Positions 53,971-62,379 of a DNA stretch of 64,000 nucleotides are shown here, piece after piece. The DNA lies in the NCBI GenBank assembly GCA_910579505.1, contig CAJTTZ010000003.1, positions 248,001 to 312,000 on the forward strand, given 5' to 3'. A model generated the notes under the pieces. It was not told the DNA's origin and searched no databases. It saw nothing but the letters and a program-made list of their open reading frames with translations. The position numbers were made by a program, and so were the translations under genes. Each line of letters starts with the position of its first letter. Position 1 is the stretch's first letter. Origin of the DNA: an uncultured Lachnospiraceae bacterium (GTDB lineage Bacteria > Bacillota > Clostridia > Lachnospirales > Lachnospiraceae).

Positions 53971-53998
53971 AAAACTCTCCTGTTCGGGAGAGTTTTTT
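53971..53998 (+). terminator. Rho-independent terminator after the hybrid kinases
   Basis: AAAACTCTCC/GGGAGAGTTTT (53971-53980, 53986-53996), loop TGTTC, followed by a TTTTTT run that partly overlaps the stem. Confidence 0.9.
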
Positions 53999-54067
53999 GC
54001 GTGTCGCGGATTGTGGGATTTTCCAGAGACAGTATTTCTGCCGGTTGCTTTCCTCTTAAAGAAAACC

Positions 54068-54110
54068 TTAAGAAATTTTAGAGATACTTTAGAGGAATGC
54101 CTGCTAAGAT
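54068..54110 (+). promoter_or_regulatory. Promoter with direct-repeat operator for the 81-residue lipoprotein
   Basis: TTAAGA (54068), TTAGAG (54078-54083), five bases, TTAGAG (54089-54094), ten bases, TAAGAT (54105-54110). No consensus -35 exists, which fits an activator-dependent promoter. Spacings match the response-regulator promoter. Confidence 0.6.
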
Positions 54111-54174
54111 TGGGAAATGAAAATCGCGTTTGGCAATGACTAAGCGCGACACTTTATAGAAAGGATGCAGCAGG

Positions 54175-54420
54175 ATGAGGACAAAAGAGAAAAGAAGAAA
54201 AAACTGTGTCATAACAGGAGAGTTTGCGCGACAAACAAAGAAAAAACGGGTGGCGGCAGCGATTGGTCTGGCGGTGATTCTGGGGATGACGGGATGTGCG
54301 GAAACTGTGCAGGAGAAGAGCGGTAACGCAGATATTTCTGCGACACAGGAGGGGGAATGGGCAAGAGAGGAACAGGTTCCGGCGCAGGGGAAAGAGTACG
54401 AGGAGCCGCAGAAAAAATAG
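54175..54420 (+). CDS. 81-residue lipoprotein of unknown function
   Basis: The product has an unusually long basic N-terminal region (MRTKEKRRKNCVIT, then QTKKKRVAAAIG), a hydrophobic segment (LAVILGM) and a lipobox TGC. The mature part is short, acidic and polar (ETVQEKSGNADISATQEGEW). It may be a tiny surface protein or a sensor accessory. AAAGGA is upstream of ATG 54175. Its promoter carries the shared operator. No family recognised. Confidence 0.65.
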   Translation: MRTKEKRRKNCVITGEFARQTKKKRVAAAIGLAVILGMTGCAETVQEKSGNADISATQEGEWAREEQVPAQGKEYEEPQKK

Positions 54421-54452
54421 TTAATATTTTATGAAGGCAGCTTCAGAAAGAT

Positions 54453-54495
54453 TTAAAGATTCTTAGAGATTCTTTAGAGAAAACTTTAGTATGAT
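54453..54495 (+). promoter_or_regulatory. Promoter with direct-repeat operator for the first large lipoprotein
   Basis: TTAAAG (54453-54458), TTAGAG (54463-54468), five bases, TTAGAG (54474-54479), ten bases, TATGAT (54490-54495). The start would fall near 54502, so the ATG at 54491 cannot be the translation start. Confidence 0.65.
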
Positions 54496-54541
54496 AAGAG
54501 AGAATGTTGTAATCGGACATTTGGAAAGGCAGTGTGGAAAA

Positions 54542-56998
54542 ATGATGAATTTAAGTATAGATAACGATAAGCGCAGAAAACCAAAAAGAAAATATGGAAA
54601 TGTAAAAAGACTGCTGGCGGTCGGCATGATGCTTGCCCTGACAGCGGGGATGCTTGCGGGATGCGGGAAGGGCGGGACGGATGATCTTTCCGATGGACAG
54701 GATTCCGCAAAAGAGGAGGACGAGGCAACGGGGATTTCAGGAGGAGGCGAAGCCGGGCAGGACATGGAGGCAGCGGAAAGCGGAAAGACCGCCATGGGGC
54801 GTTATGTGGAGACGACGGTAGAACTCCCGGAAAGTGCGACCAGATCTTATACCATCACGGCGCTCACAGACGGAAGGCTGCTTGTTCTGGATGAGGGGGC
54901 AGGACAGCTTATCTCCTCTGACGGCGGCGCAAGCTGGGAGACGGTTCCGATTCCCGGAATTGACAATATGAAGGCTTTCACGGAGAATAATTACATATTC
55001 AGCATGGCGGCTGCGCCGGACGGGACGGTGGCAGTGCTCTCTTCGGACAATGCAGAATACGATAAGACGGAAGAATTTAACCCATGGCTCCATATAGCGA
55101 AGCCGGACGGCACGGTGAAGAAGATTGACTCGCTGCCTGTACAGGAGAACGAAAGTTTTGCTTACGGCATTTTTTATTCCCCGGAGGGAGAGCTGTTTGC
55201 CACAACGGTGGGCGGGGGTATGGTCTACCGGGTGGACGTGGAGAGCGGGGCGCTGACGAAAGAGGTGACGATGGAGTGGCGCCCGGATCTGGTCAAATGC
55301 CAGGGGGACAACATGTTTTTCCTCACTTCCAGAGAGGGGATCTCCATCTATGACCGAAAGGAAGAAAAGTGGGTGGAGGACAGCGTTCTCGCCGACTTCA
55401 TGGAGGAAAACTATAAGGACGTGTATTATGCCAACGAAAGCTACTCGGTGTATATGATGCCGGGCGAGGATGGCGCGATTTATCTGGCGGGCAAGGGCGG
55501 GATGTACCGGCATGTGATCGGCGGAAGCGTGATGGAGCAGATCATAGACGGCGCGCTCACCAGTTTCAGCAACCCTTCCATGAACATGATCGGCGTCACC
55601 GCATACGGGGAAAATGAGTTTGCGGCGCTGTTTTCCGGCGGGAAGGTCGCTCTATACAAGTATGATCCCAATGTGTCCACGGTGCCGGAGAATATGATCT
55701 CGGTGTACTCCCTGGAAGAGCATGACGCCGTGCGGCAGGCGATTGCACAGTTTCAGACGGAAAACCCGGATACCTTCGTGCGGTATGAAGTGGGCGTGAG
55801 CGGGTTGGACGCCAAGGCGGCGGAGGACGCGATCAAGAAGTTAAACACGGAGCTGATGGCTGGCAAGGGACCAGACGTGATCATTATGGACGGGCTTCCC
55901 GTGAAATCCTATGAGGAGAAGGGAATTTTAAAGGATTTAAAGCCCCACATTGACAGTCTGTCCGGGGACGCGGTTCTCCTTCCCAACATTGTGGAAGCAT
56001 TCAACCACGAGGGAAGCGTGTACATGATGCCGGTCTATTTCCAGATTCCCATGGTGATCGGCAGACAGGACGATCTTTCGGGCATTACGGATCTTGCGTC
56101 CCTGAAGGACACCGTGGAGAAAATCAAAGCCGAAAAGCCCGAGGCGGAAATCTGCCGTTTCTTTTTCGAGGAGGCGACGGTGCGGTGGCTTCTTCCCGTG
56201 GCGGCTACGGCCTTTATCGGAGAGTCGGGCGGCATCGACGGTGAGGCGCTTTCGGCATATTTGTCTGCGATGGATCAGATTTCTAAGACAGCCCTGGAAG
56301 GAATCCCGGATTTTGTTGCAGAGTCTTACGGATGGCAGAAGGATTATTATAAGGAAGAGAAATACGCGTATGAGCATTTCAATGATGTGGGGCTGGATTA
56401 TGACGATTTTATGGTGCAGGGTATGGAACTCAACTTTGGTATGCTAAAGGATGTCTACGCTTATCAGAGCGGATTGTCCTTAAAATACTGCGAGGGATTT
56501 GAGGATGTGGACATGAAGTTCTTTGACGGCATGAGCGAGGGTGCCTTTGAACCGTCTGTTCTGGTGGGACTTTCCGCATCGTCCACCCATCAGGAGGACG
56601 CGGAGCGGTTTTTCGATATCATTATGGGCACCCAGGTACAGAGCCTTCTCTACGACGGATTCATGGTGAACCAGACGGCGCTTCAGGAGCAGCTCAGCAA
56701 CCAGTGGAAGATTTTTAAAAACGGCGGCACGGATAAAGAGTACGGTGAGCCGAGTAGTTCGGTGGGCGGCAGTTATGCCGACGGCAGGGAGTTCCATATG
56801 GATATCTACATGCCGACGCAGGAGGAGTTCCAGAAGCTTTATGCGCTCTGCAGTCAGGTGAAGACGCCTTATGTGGCGGATACCGTGGTGGAGAACGCGG
56901 TGATTGAGGTCGGTGCACAGTATCTGCAGGGGCAGATGTCGTTAGATGAGGCGGTGCAGAAGATTAAGGCGCGGGTGGAATTATATATGGCAGAGTAG
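54542..56998 (+). CDS. Lipoprotein with propeller-like N-terminal half and extracellular solute-binding domain (copy 1)
   Basis: The 818-residue protein has a lipoprotein signal (KRLLAVGMMLALTAGMLAGC), a Gly/Asp/Glu-rich linker, an N-terminal half with propeller-like repeats (YTITALTDGRLLVLDEGAG, SSDGGASWETVPIPG, NEVA-type strands), and from about residue 385 a SBP_bac_1-like domain (SLEEHDAVRQAIAQFQTENP, KLNTELMAGKGPDVIIMDG). The C-terminus has the domain-closing PTQEEFQKLYALCSQVKTPY. It would capture a sugar or other ligand for the downstream permeases. ATG 54542 or 54545; a start at 54491 precedes the predicted transcript. Confidence 0.8.
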   Translation: MMNLSIDNDKRRKPKRKYGNVKRLLAVGMMLALTAGMLAGCGKGGTDDLSDGQDSAKEEDEATGISGGGEAGQDMEAAESGKTAMGRYVETTVELPESATRSYTITALTDGRLLVLDEGAGQLISSDGGASWETVPIPGIDNMKAFTENNYIFSMAAAPDGTVAVLSSDNAEYDKTEEFNPWLHIAKPDGTVKKIDSLPVQENESFAYGIFYSPEGELFATTVGGGMVYRVDVESGALTKEVTMEWRPDLVKCQGDNMFFLTSREGISIYDRKEEKWVEDSVLADFMEENYKDVYYANESYSVYMMPGEDGAIYLAGKGGMYRHVIGGSVMEQIIDGALTSFSNPSMNMIGVTAYGENEFAALFSGGKVALYKYDPNVSTVPENMISVYSLEEHDAVRQAIAQFQTENPDTFVRYEVGVSGLDAKAAEDAIKKLNTELMAGKGPDVIIMDGLPVKSYEEKGILKDLKPHIDSLSGDAVLLPNIVEAFNHEGSVYMMPVYFQIPMVIGRQDDLSGITDLASLKDTVEKIKAEKPEAEICRFFFEEATVRWLLPVAATAFIGESGGIDGEALSAYLSAMDQISKTALEGIPDFVAESYGWQKDYYKEEKYAYEHFNDVGLDYDDFMVQGMELNFGMLKDVYAYQSGLSLKYCEGFEDVDMKFFDGMSEGAFEPSVLVGLSASSTHQEDAERFFDIIMGTQVQSLLYDGFMVNQTALQEQLSNQWKIFKNGGTDKEYGEPSSSVGGSYADGREFHMDIYMPTQEEFQKLYALCSQVKTPYVADTVVENAVIEVGAQYLQGQMSLDEAVQKIKARVELYMAE

Positions 56999-57008
56999 GA
57001 TGTTAAGT

Positions 57009-57048
57009 AATTGCACAGTTCGATAGCGTTGTGACGAGTTTCGCAATT
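57009..57048 (+). repeat. Short inverted-repeat element between lipoprotein copies 1 and 2
   Basis: AATTGC (57009-57014) pairs with GCAATT (57043-57048), the right arm preceded by GAGTTTC. A similar element with GATTGC/GCAATC lies at 63350-63399. Confidence 0.4.
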
Positions 57049-57082
57049 GCCCCAAATAGTGCTAATATGGAGGATAATTCAG

Positions 57083-59488
57083 ATGTGGAAGAGAAACGGG
57101 AAGCAACAGAAAGAATGGACGAGGGCGGCGGCTTTGTGGCTGGCGGGGGTGATGGTTTTGTCCCTCGCCGGGTGTGGCGGCAAAGGCGGGGACGGCACAA
57201 CAGGCGGCACAGCGACAAAGACGGGTGAACTGTCCGGCGACGCCGTTGCCATGGGGCGGTATGTGGAGACCATGATGGATGTGGATACCGGGGAACTTAT
57301 GGATCTGAAAGAGCTTTCAGACGGGCGGCTCGTCCTCCTTGAGAATGGTGCGGAAGGACGCTGGGTGTCCGAGGATGGCGGCGCGACATGGGAACCGGAT
57401 CAGCTGCCGGGGTGGTACGATCTTGCGATGGATTATTATGTATATGACATGAAGGCGGCTCCCGACGGAAGTGTGGCTATGCTCTGCAGGAGCTTTGGCG
57501 GGTTGACCGGGGCGGCGGAAGAGGACGGCGGGGAATCCGGGGACGGAGGAGAGGCGGAAACGGATGAGGGAAGCAGAAATAAGATTTGCCTGATTCCCGC
57601 ACAGGGCGAGACAAAGTGGTTTGATGTGCCTGCTGATGAGTTTGACATTGCCGCCAGTCTCTGTTTTTCGGAGGATGGCAGCAGGCTTTTCGTGGCGTCG
57701 ATGGAGCCGAATATTTATGAGATCGACCGGGAAACGGGGACGGCAAAGCTGTTTCTGGCGGCGGATATCATACCGGACATGTTCTGTGTCTGGGATAACT
57801 ATATGGCGGTCAAGAGCGAGAGTGACGGCGTTGTCCTGTATGCACTTGACACGACAGAGCGTATTGAGGATGATGTGATCACGGATTTTGTGAATAAAAA
57901 CTGTGCAGTCAACAAGCAGATCGCAGAATCTACCTACAGTATTTTTCCGGCTGAGGAGGAGGGTGTTTATCTGGTCTGCAGCAAGGGAGTGTACCGCCAT
58001 GTGATCGGCGGTACGGTCATGGAGCAGGTGATTAACGGCGGTCTGTCCAGCCTGAGTGACCCCATGAAGCATGTGGTGAAGATGATCTGCACGGCGGAGG
58101 AAGGGTTTATGGCGGCATTTTCTGAGGGAAAGGTGTCGTCCTTTGCCTACGATCCCGAAATCAGTACCGTGCCGTCGCAGACACTCACGGCATACAGCCT
58201 GACGGAGAACGATATTTTGCGACAGGCGATCATCCGCTATCAGGGGGCAAACCCCGACGTCTATGTGGAATACAAGGTAGGCATGGACGAGGAGGGCAGC
58301 GTCACCAGAGAAGATGCGGTGAAAAAACTGAACACGGAAATTATGGCTGGTAAGGGTCCCGATTTTCTCATTTTGGATGGGCTTCCCGTAAATTCCTATG
58401 TGGAAAAAGGGGTGCTGGCGGACTTGACGCCTTATCTGGCGGAGCTGGAGAAAGAGGAAAAGCTTCTTCCGAATATCAAGGAAAGTTTTACTGCGGACGG
58501 AAAAATCTGTATGCTTCCCGCAGCGTTGACCGTGTCCATGTATATGACTGAAAAAGAAAATATGACGGAAGTGTCGGATCTTTCCGCTCTGGCGGATATG
58601 ATAGAGAAACTCAGAAGTGAGCATCCGGGTGAGGGGATTTGGGAGACTTACAGCGAGGACATGGTATTGAATGCGCTGATGCCGGCGTCCGCGCCGCTCT
58701 GGTTTGCGGAGGCGGGGCAGCTCAATGCGGCGGAGCTGTCCGACTATCTGGAGCAGACGAAGCGTATTTATGATGCCTGCATGGAGGGACTGTCCGAGGA
58801 ACTGCTGCAAGTCTATCTGGGGAGGGCCGAGAACACAGTTGGCAGCAGTGATGAGTTCAGTGCCTACAATGATCTGCAGGGCGGCGGCGTGCAGATCGTT
58901 GCCGGCAATGAGAAGGTGGCCCTGGGAGAATTGAAAAACGCATACAATTACGCCTTCATGCAGTCTGTGAAGCGGTCGGAAAACGGGGAGAATGGCACAA
59001 ACTGTCAGATGGCGCTGACGCCGGGGAACGTGAAGGATTCCTTCCGCCCTTATGCGCTGATGGGCGTGAGCGCAGCTTCCGCGCAGACGGAGCTTGCCGG
59101 CGGGCTTTTGCGGGAGGCCCTTTCTAAGGATATGCAGCGTATGATTTATCCGATCGGTTTTCCCGTCAATGAGGCGGGTTTACAGACATATCTCGAAACG
59201 CTGGGCGGCCAGCTCCCCGAATGGGGCAAGCCGGGAGAGCCTTTCAGCGGATACGCTTTTGGGGACGAGAATGGTCTGTTAGTTCAAATGAGCGTCTATG
59301 TGCCCACGGAGCAGGAGACGAAGGAGCTGTACGACCTGCTTTCCTCTGTCCGCACCCCCTATCTGTCTGACGCGGTTGTGGAAGACGCGGTGCGGGAAGC
59401 CGGGAAACGGTATCTGGAGGGGCGGTGCAGCCTGGAGGAGGCTGTGGAGTTTGTGCAGAAGAAACTGGCGATTTATATGTCCGAATAA
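57083..59488 (+). CDS. Propeller/solute-binding lipoprotein (copy 2)
   Basis: The 801-residue protein has a lipoprotein signal (AAALWLAGVMVLSLAGC), then the same two-part layout as copy 1: a propeller-like half (DLKELSDGRLVLLENGAEGRW, VSEDGGATWEPDQLPGWYD) and from about residue 368 a SBP_bac_1-like domain (SLTENDILRQAIIRYQGANP, NTEIMAGKGPDFLILDG). GGAGGA (57069-57074) sets ATG 57083. It is most similar to copy 3 next to it, and less so to copy 1. Likely a recent tandem duplicate. Confidence 0.82.
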   Translation: MWKRNGKQQKEWTRAAALWLAGVMVLSLAGCGGKGGDGTTGGTATKTGELSGDAVAMGRYVETMMDVDTGELMDLKELSDGRLVLLENGAEGRWVSEDGGATWEPDQLPGWYDLAMDYYVYDMKAAPDGSVAMLCRSFGGLTGAAEEDGGESGDGGEAETDEGSRNKICLIPAQGETKWFDVPADEFDIAASLCFSEDGSRLFVASMEPNIYEIDRETGTAKLFLAADIIPDMFCVWDNYMAVKSESDGVVLYALDTTERIEDDVITDFVNKNCAVNKQIAESTYSIFPAEEEGVYLVCSKGVYRHVIGGTVMEQVINGGLSSLSDPMKHVVKMICTAEEGFMAAFSEGKVSSFAYDPEISTVPSQTLTAYSLTENDILRQAIIRYQGANPDVYVEYKVGMDEEGSVTREDAVKKLNTEIMAGKGPDFLILDGLPVNSYVEKGVLADLTPYLAELEKEEKLLPNIKESFTADGKICMLPAALTVSMYMTEKENMTEVSDLSALADMIEKLRSEHPGEGIWETYSEDMVLNALMPASAPLWFAEAGQLNAAELSDYLEQTKRIYDACMEGLSEELLQVYLGRAENTVGSSDEFSAYNDLQGGGVQIVAGNEKVALGELKNAYNYAFMQSVKRSENGENGTNCQMALTPGNVKDSFRPYALMGVSAASAQTELAGGLLREALSKDMQRMIYPIGFPVNEAGLQTYLETLGGQLPEWGKPGEPFSGYAFGDENGLLVQMSVYVPTEQETKELYDLLSSVRTPYLSDAVVEDAVREAGKRYLEGRCSLEEAVEFVQKKLAIYMSE

Positions 59489-59490
59489 CA

Positions 59491-59602
59491 GCGTGAGAAG
59501 AACTTCTAATCGCTCACAGCAAGGGCTGTTTCGCGAAGAAGTTCTAGGAGTTGCGGCGCAACTCCTTCTCGCGCGGGAGAATGCCAAGAAGCGGCATTCT
59601 CC
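59491..59602 (+). repeat. Intergenic hairpin repeat between lipoprotein copies 2 and 3
   Basis: GTGAG/CTCAC (59493-59497, 59513-59517), AGAACTTCT (59499-59507) against AGAAGTTCT (59537-59545), an inner GGAGTTGC/GCAACTCC stem (59547-59554, 59558-59565), then the second module GGAGAATGCC/GGCATTCTCC (59576-59585, 59593-59602). It is a longer variant of the repeat family. Confidence 0.7.
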
Positions 59603-59709
59603 GTATAGAAATGCGGGAAGGGGTTCTGTGTTTCGCAGGGGGGATGTCAAAAGAGGGGCATTCTTGATATAAATTTGGTATGATATGGAGTGTGTGGAGG
59701 GTAATCTGG

Positions 59710-62115
59710 ATGTGGGTGAACGGGATGAAACGGCAAAATGGCGGGAGACGTGCGGCGGCTTTGTGGCTGGCAGGGGTGATGGCTGTGTCACTCGCAGGGT
59801 GCGGCGGCAGCGGCGGAACTGGTGGCACAGCGACAAAGACGGGCGAGCTGTCCGGCGACGCTGTGGCGATGGGGCGGTATGTGGAGACCATGATGGATGT
59901 GGATACCGGGGAGATCAAGGATCTGAAAGAGCTTTCCGACGGCAGACTTGTGCTTTTGGAAGACGGCGCCGAGGGACGATGGGTTTCCGAGGATGGCGGC
60001 GCTACATGGAAGCCGGATCAGCTGCCGGGCTGGTATGATCTTTTGATGGAATATTATGTGTATGACATGAAAGCGGCTCCCGACGGCGGCGTGGCGGTTC
60101 TGTGCAAAAGCTATGCCGGGATGAGCTGGGCGTCGGGTGAGAGCGAAGCTGAAACTGGCGATGGTGCGGAAAAGAACAAGGAGGCTGAGGACGGCGAGAG
60201 CGAAAATAAGATATGTTTCATTTCCGCACAGGGGGAAACACAGTGGTTTGATGTGCCCGCCAGCGAGTATGAAGTGCCGGCATGCCTGTGTTTATCGGAG
60301 GACAGCAGCAGGCTCTTCGTGGCAAACTATGATCAGAAGATTTATGAGATCGACCGGGAGAGCGGCAATGCAAAGCTGTTTGTGGCTGCAGATATCACGC
60401 CGAACATGTTCTGTGTCTGGGAAAACTATATGGCGGTGAAAAACGAACGAAGCGGCGTTGTCCTGTATGCGCTGGACACGGCGGAGCGGATTGATGATGA
60501 TGTCATCACGGATTTTGTAAATAAGAATTGTGCGGTCAATAAGCAGGTCGTAAAATCGACTTACAGTATTTTCCCGGCGGAGGAGGCGGGTATTTATCTG
60601 GTCTGCAGCAAGGGAGTGTACCGCCATGTGATCGGCGGTACCGTGATGGAGCAGGTGATCAATGGCGGACTGTCCAGCTTAAGCGACCCCATGAAGCATG
60701 TGGTGAAGATGATCCGGGCGGGGGAGGAAGGATTTATGGCGGCTTTTTCCGAGGGGAAGGTATCGGCTTTTGCCTACGATCCGACTGTCAGCACCGTGCC
60801 GGCGCAGACACTCACGGCATACAGTCTGACAGAAAACGATATTTTGCGGCAGGCGATCATCCGCTATCAGGGGGCACACCCCGACGTCTATGTGGAATAC
60901 AAAGTGGGCATGGACGAGGAGGGCAGCGCCACGAGAGAAGATGCGGTGAAGAAACTGAACACAGAAATTATGGCGGGTAAGGGTCCTGATTTCCTGATTC
61001 TGGATGGGCTTCCGGTGAACTCCTATATGGAAAAGGGCGTGCTGGCGGACCTGACGCCGTATCTTGCGGAACTGGAGAAGGAGGAAAAGATTCTTCCGAA
61101 CATCAAGGAAAGCTTTACGGCGGACGGAAAAATCTGTATGATTCCGGCGGCGTTTACCGTGTCTATGTATATGACGGACAAAGAAAATATGACAGATATG
61201 TCAGACTTGTCCTCTCTGGCGGATCTGATGGAGAAACTCAGAAGTGAAAATCCCGGCAAAGGAATCATGGAGACTTACAGTATGGACATGATACTGAACG
61301 CGCTGATGCCGGTGTCCGCGCCGCTCTGGTTTACGGAGGCGGGACAGCTCAATACAGCGGAATTGTCCGGCTATCTGGAGCAGACGAAGAGGATTTATGA
61401 CGCCTGCATGGAAGATCTGGACGAGGAAGTTTTGCAGCGGTATCTGGACATGGCGGAGAACGGGGTAAACAGCAGTGACGAGGTCAGCGCTTACAATGAC
61501 TTGCAGGGAGGCGGTATGCAGATCATTGCCGGCAATGAAAAGGTGGCGCTTGGAGAGTTGAAAAATGCCTATAATTATGCTTTCATGAAATCAGTCAATA
61601 AGCCGGGGAACGGGGAGGATGGCAGGAACTGTCAGATGGCATTGACGCCGGGGAATGTGAAGGATTCTTTTCGCCCTTACGCACTGATGGGAGTGAACGC
61701 AGCGTCAGGGCACGCGGAACTTGCAGGCGCGCTTTTGCGGGAGACCCTTTCTGAAGACATGCAGAGCCTGATTTACCCGGTCGGATTTCCCGTCAATGAG
61801 ACGGGGCTGCAGACATATCTTGAGACGCTGGGCGGACGGGTTCCAGACTGGGCGGGACCAGGAACATCCTATGGCGGGAGCAGTCTCACAGGTGATGATG
61901 GTATGGTGATTTACATGAGCATGTATGTGCCCACCGAGCAGGAGACGAAGGAGCTGTTCGATCTGCTCTCCTCGGTACGCACGCCCTATTTGGTTGACGC
62001 GGTTGTGGAAGACGCGGTGCGGGAAGCCGGGAAGTATTATATGGAAGAGCGGTGCAGTCTGGAGGAGGCTGTGGAACTTGTGAAAGAGAAGCTGGCGATT
62101 TATATGTCCGAATAA
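59710..62115 (+). CDS. Propeller/solute-binding lipoprotein (copy 3)
   Basis: The 801-residue lipoprotein has the same architecture as copy 2 and is visibly very similar across its whole length, with differences clustered in the acidic linker near residues 140-170 (copy 3 has SGESEAETGDGAEKNKEAED). GGAGGG (59696-59701) is 8 nt before ATG 59710, and the copy-2 start is at the equivalent place, supporting both starts. Three such lipoproteins before one permease pair suggests a choice of ligands for one importer. Confidence 0.82.
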   Translation: MWVNGMKRQNGGRRAAALWLAGVMAVSLAGCGGSGGTGGTATKTGELSGDAVAMGRYVETMMDVDTGEIKDLKELSDGRLVLLEDGAEGRWVSEDGGATWKPDQLPGWYDLLMEYYVYDMKAAPDGGVAVLCKSYAGMSWASGESEAETGDGAEKNKEAEDGESENKICFISAQGETQWFDVPASEYEVPACLCLSEDSSRLFVANYDQKIYEIDRESGNAKLFVAADITPNMFCVWENYMAVKNERSGVVLYALDTAERIDDDVITDFVNKNCAVNKQVVKSTYSIFPAEEAGIYLVCSKGVYRHVIGGTVMEQVINGGLSSLSDPMKHVVKMIRAGEEGFMAAFSEGKVSAFAYDPTVSTVPAQTLTAYSLTENDILRQAIIRYQGAHPDVYVEYKVGMDEEGSATREDAVKKLNTEIMAGKGPDFLILDGLPVNSYMEKGVLADLTPYLAELEKEEKILPNIKESFTADGKICMIPAAFTVSMYMTDKENMTDMSDLSSLADLMEKLRSENPGKGIMETYSMDMILNALMPVSAPLWFTEAGQLNTAELSGYLEQTKRIYDACMEDLDEEVLQRYLDMAENGVNSSDEVSAYNDLQGGGMQIIAGNEKVALGELKNAYNYAFMKSVNKPGNGEDGRNCQMALTPGNVKDSFRPYALMGVNAASGHAELAGALLRETLSEDMQSLIYPVGFPVNETGLQTYLETLGGRVPDWAGPGTSYGGSSLTGDDGMVIYMSMYVPTEQETKELFDLLSSVRTPYLVDAVVEDAVREAGKYYMEERCSLEEAVELVKEKLAIYMSE

Positions 62116-62118
62116 CAA

Positions 62119-62275
62119 TGTGAGAAGAAGTTCTAAAGACGTTTCGCCATTGGACGAAACGCCAAGAACTTCTATGTCTCACATGGGAGAATGCCAAAGG
62201 GCGGCATTCTCCGCAAGAAATGTGGGAAGAAATTCCATGTCGCACACAGGAGAATACCCAAAAGCGGTATTCTCC
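62119..62275 (+). repeat. Compound intergenic hairpin repeat before the sugar permease
   Basis: TGTGAGA-AGAAGTTCT pairs with AGAACTTCT-ATG-TCTCACA (62119-62134, 62165-62183) with an ATG bulge and an inner CGTTTCG/CGAAACG stem (62140-62146, 62155-62161). A GGAGAATGCC/GGCATTCTCC stem follows (62186-62195, 62203-62212), then a further stem GGAGAATACC/GGTATTCTCC (62249-62258, 62266-62275) with one compensated pair. Confidence 0.75.
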
Positions 62276-62379
62276 GCATAGAGTGTATGGGCTGTGATAT
62301 GATATAATTGTGTAGATAACAATAGAAAATAGTGAAAAAAGGAAGAATACCATACTATAATGGGAGAGTTTGTAGAGGA

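Noticed and set aside
54491..54541. ATG 54491 as the start of the first large lipoprotein
   Set aside because: It overlaps the -10 box at 54490-54495, so the transcript would begin after it; the signal peptide starts further on.
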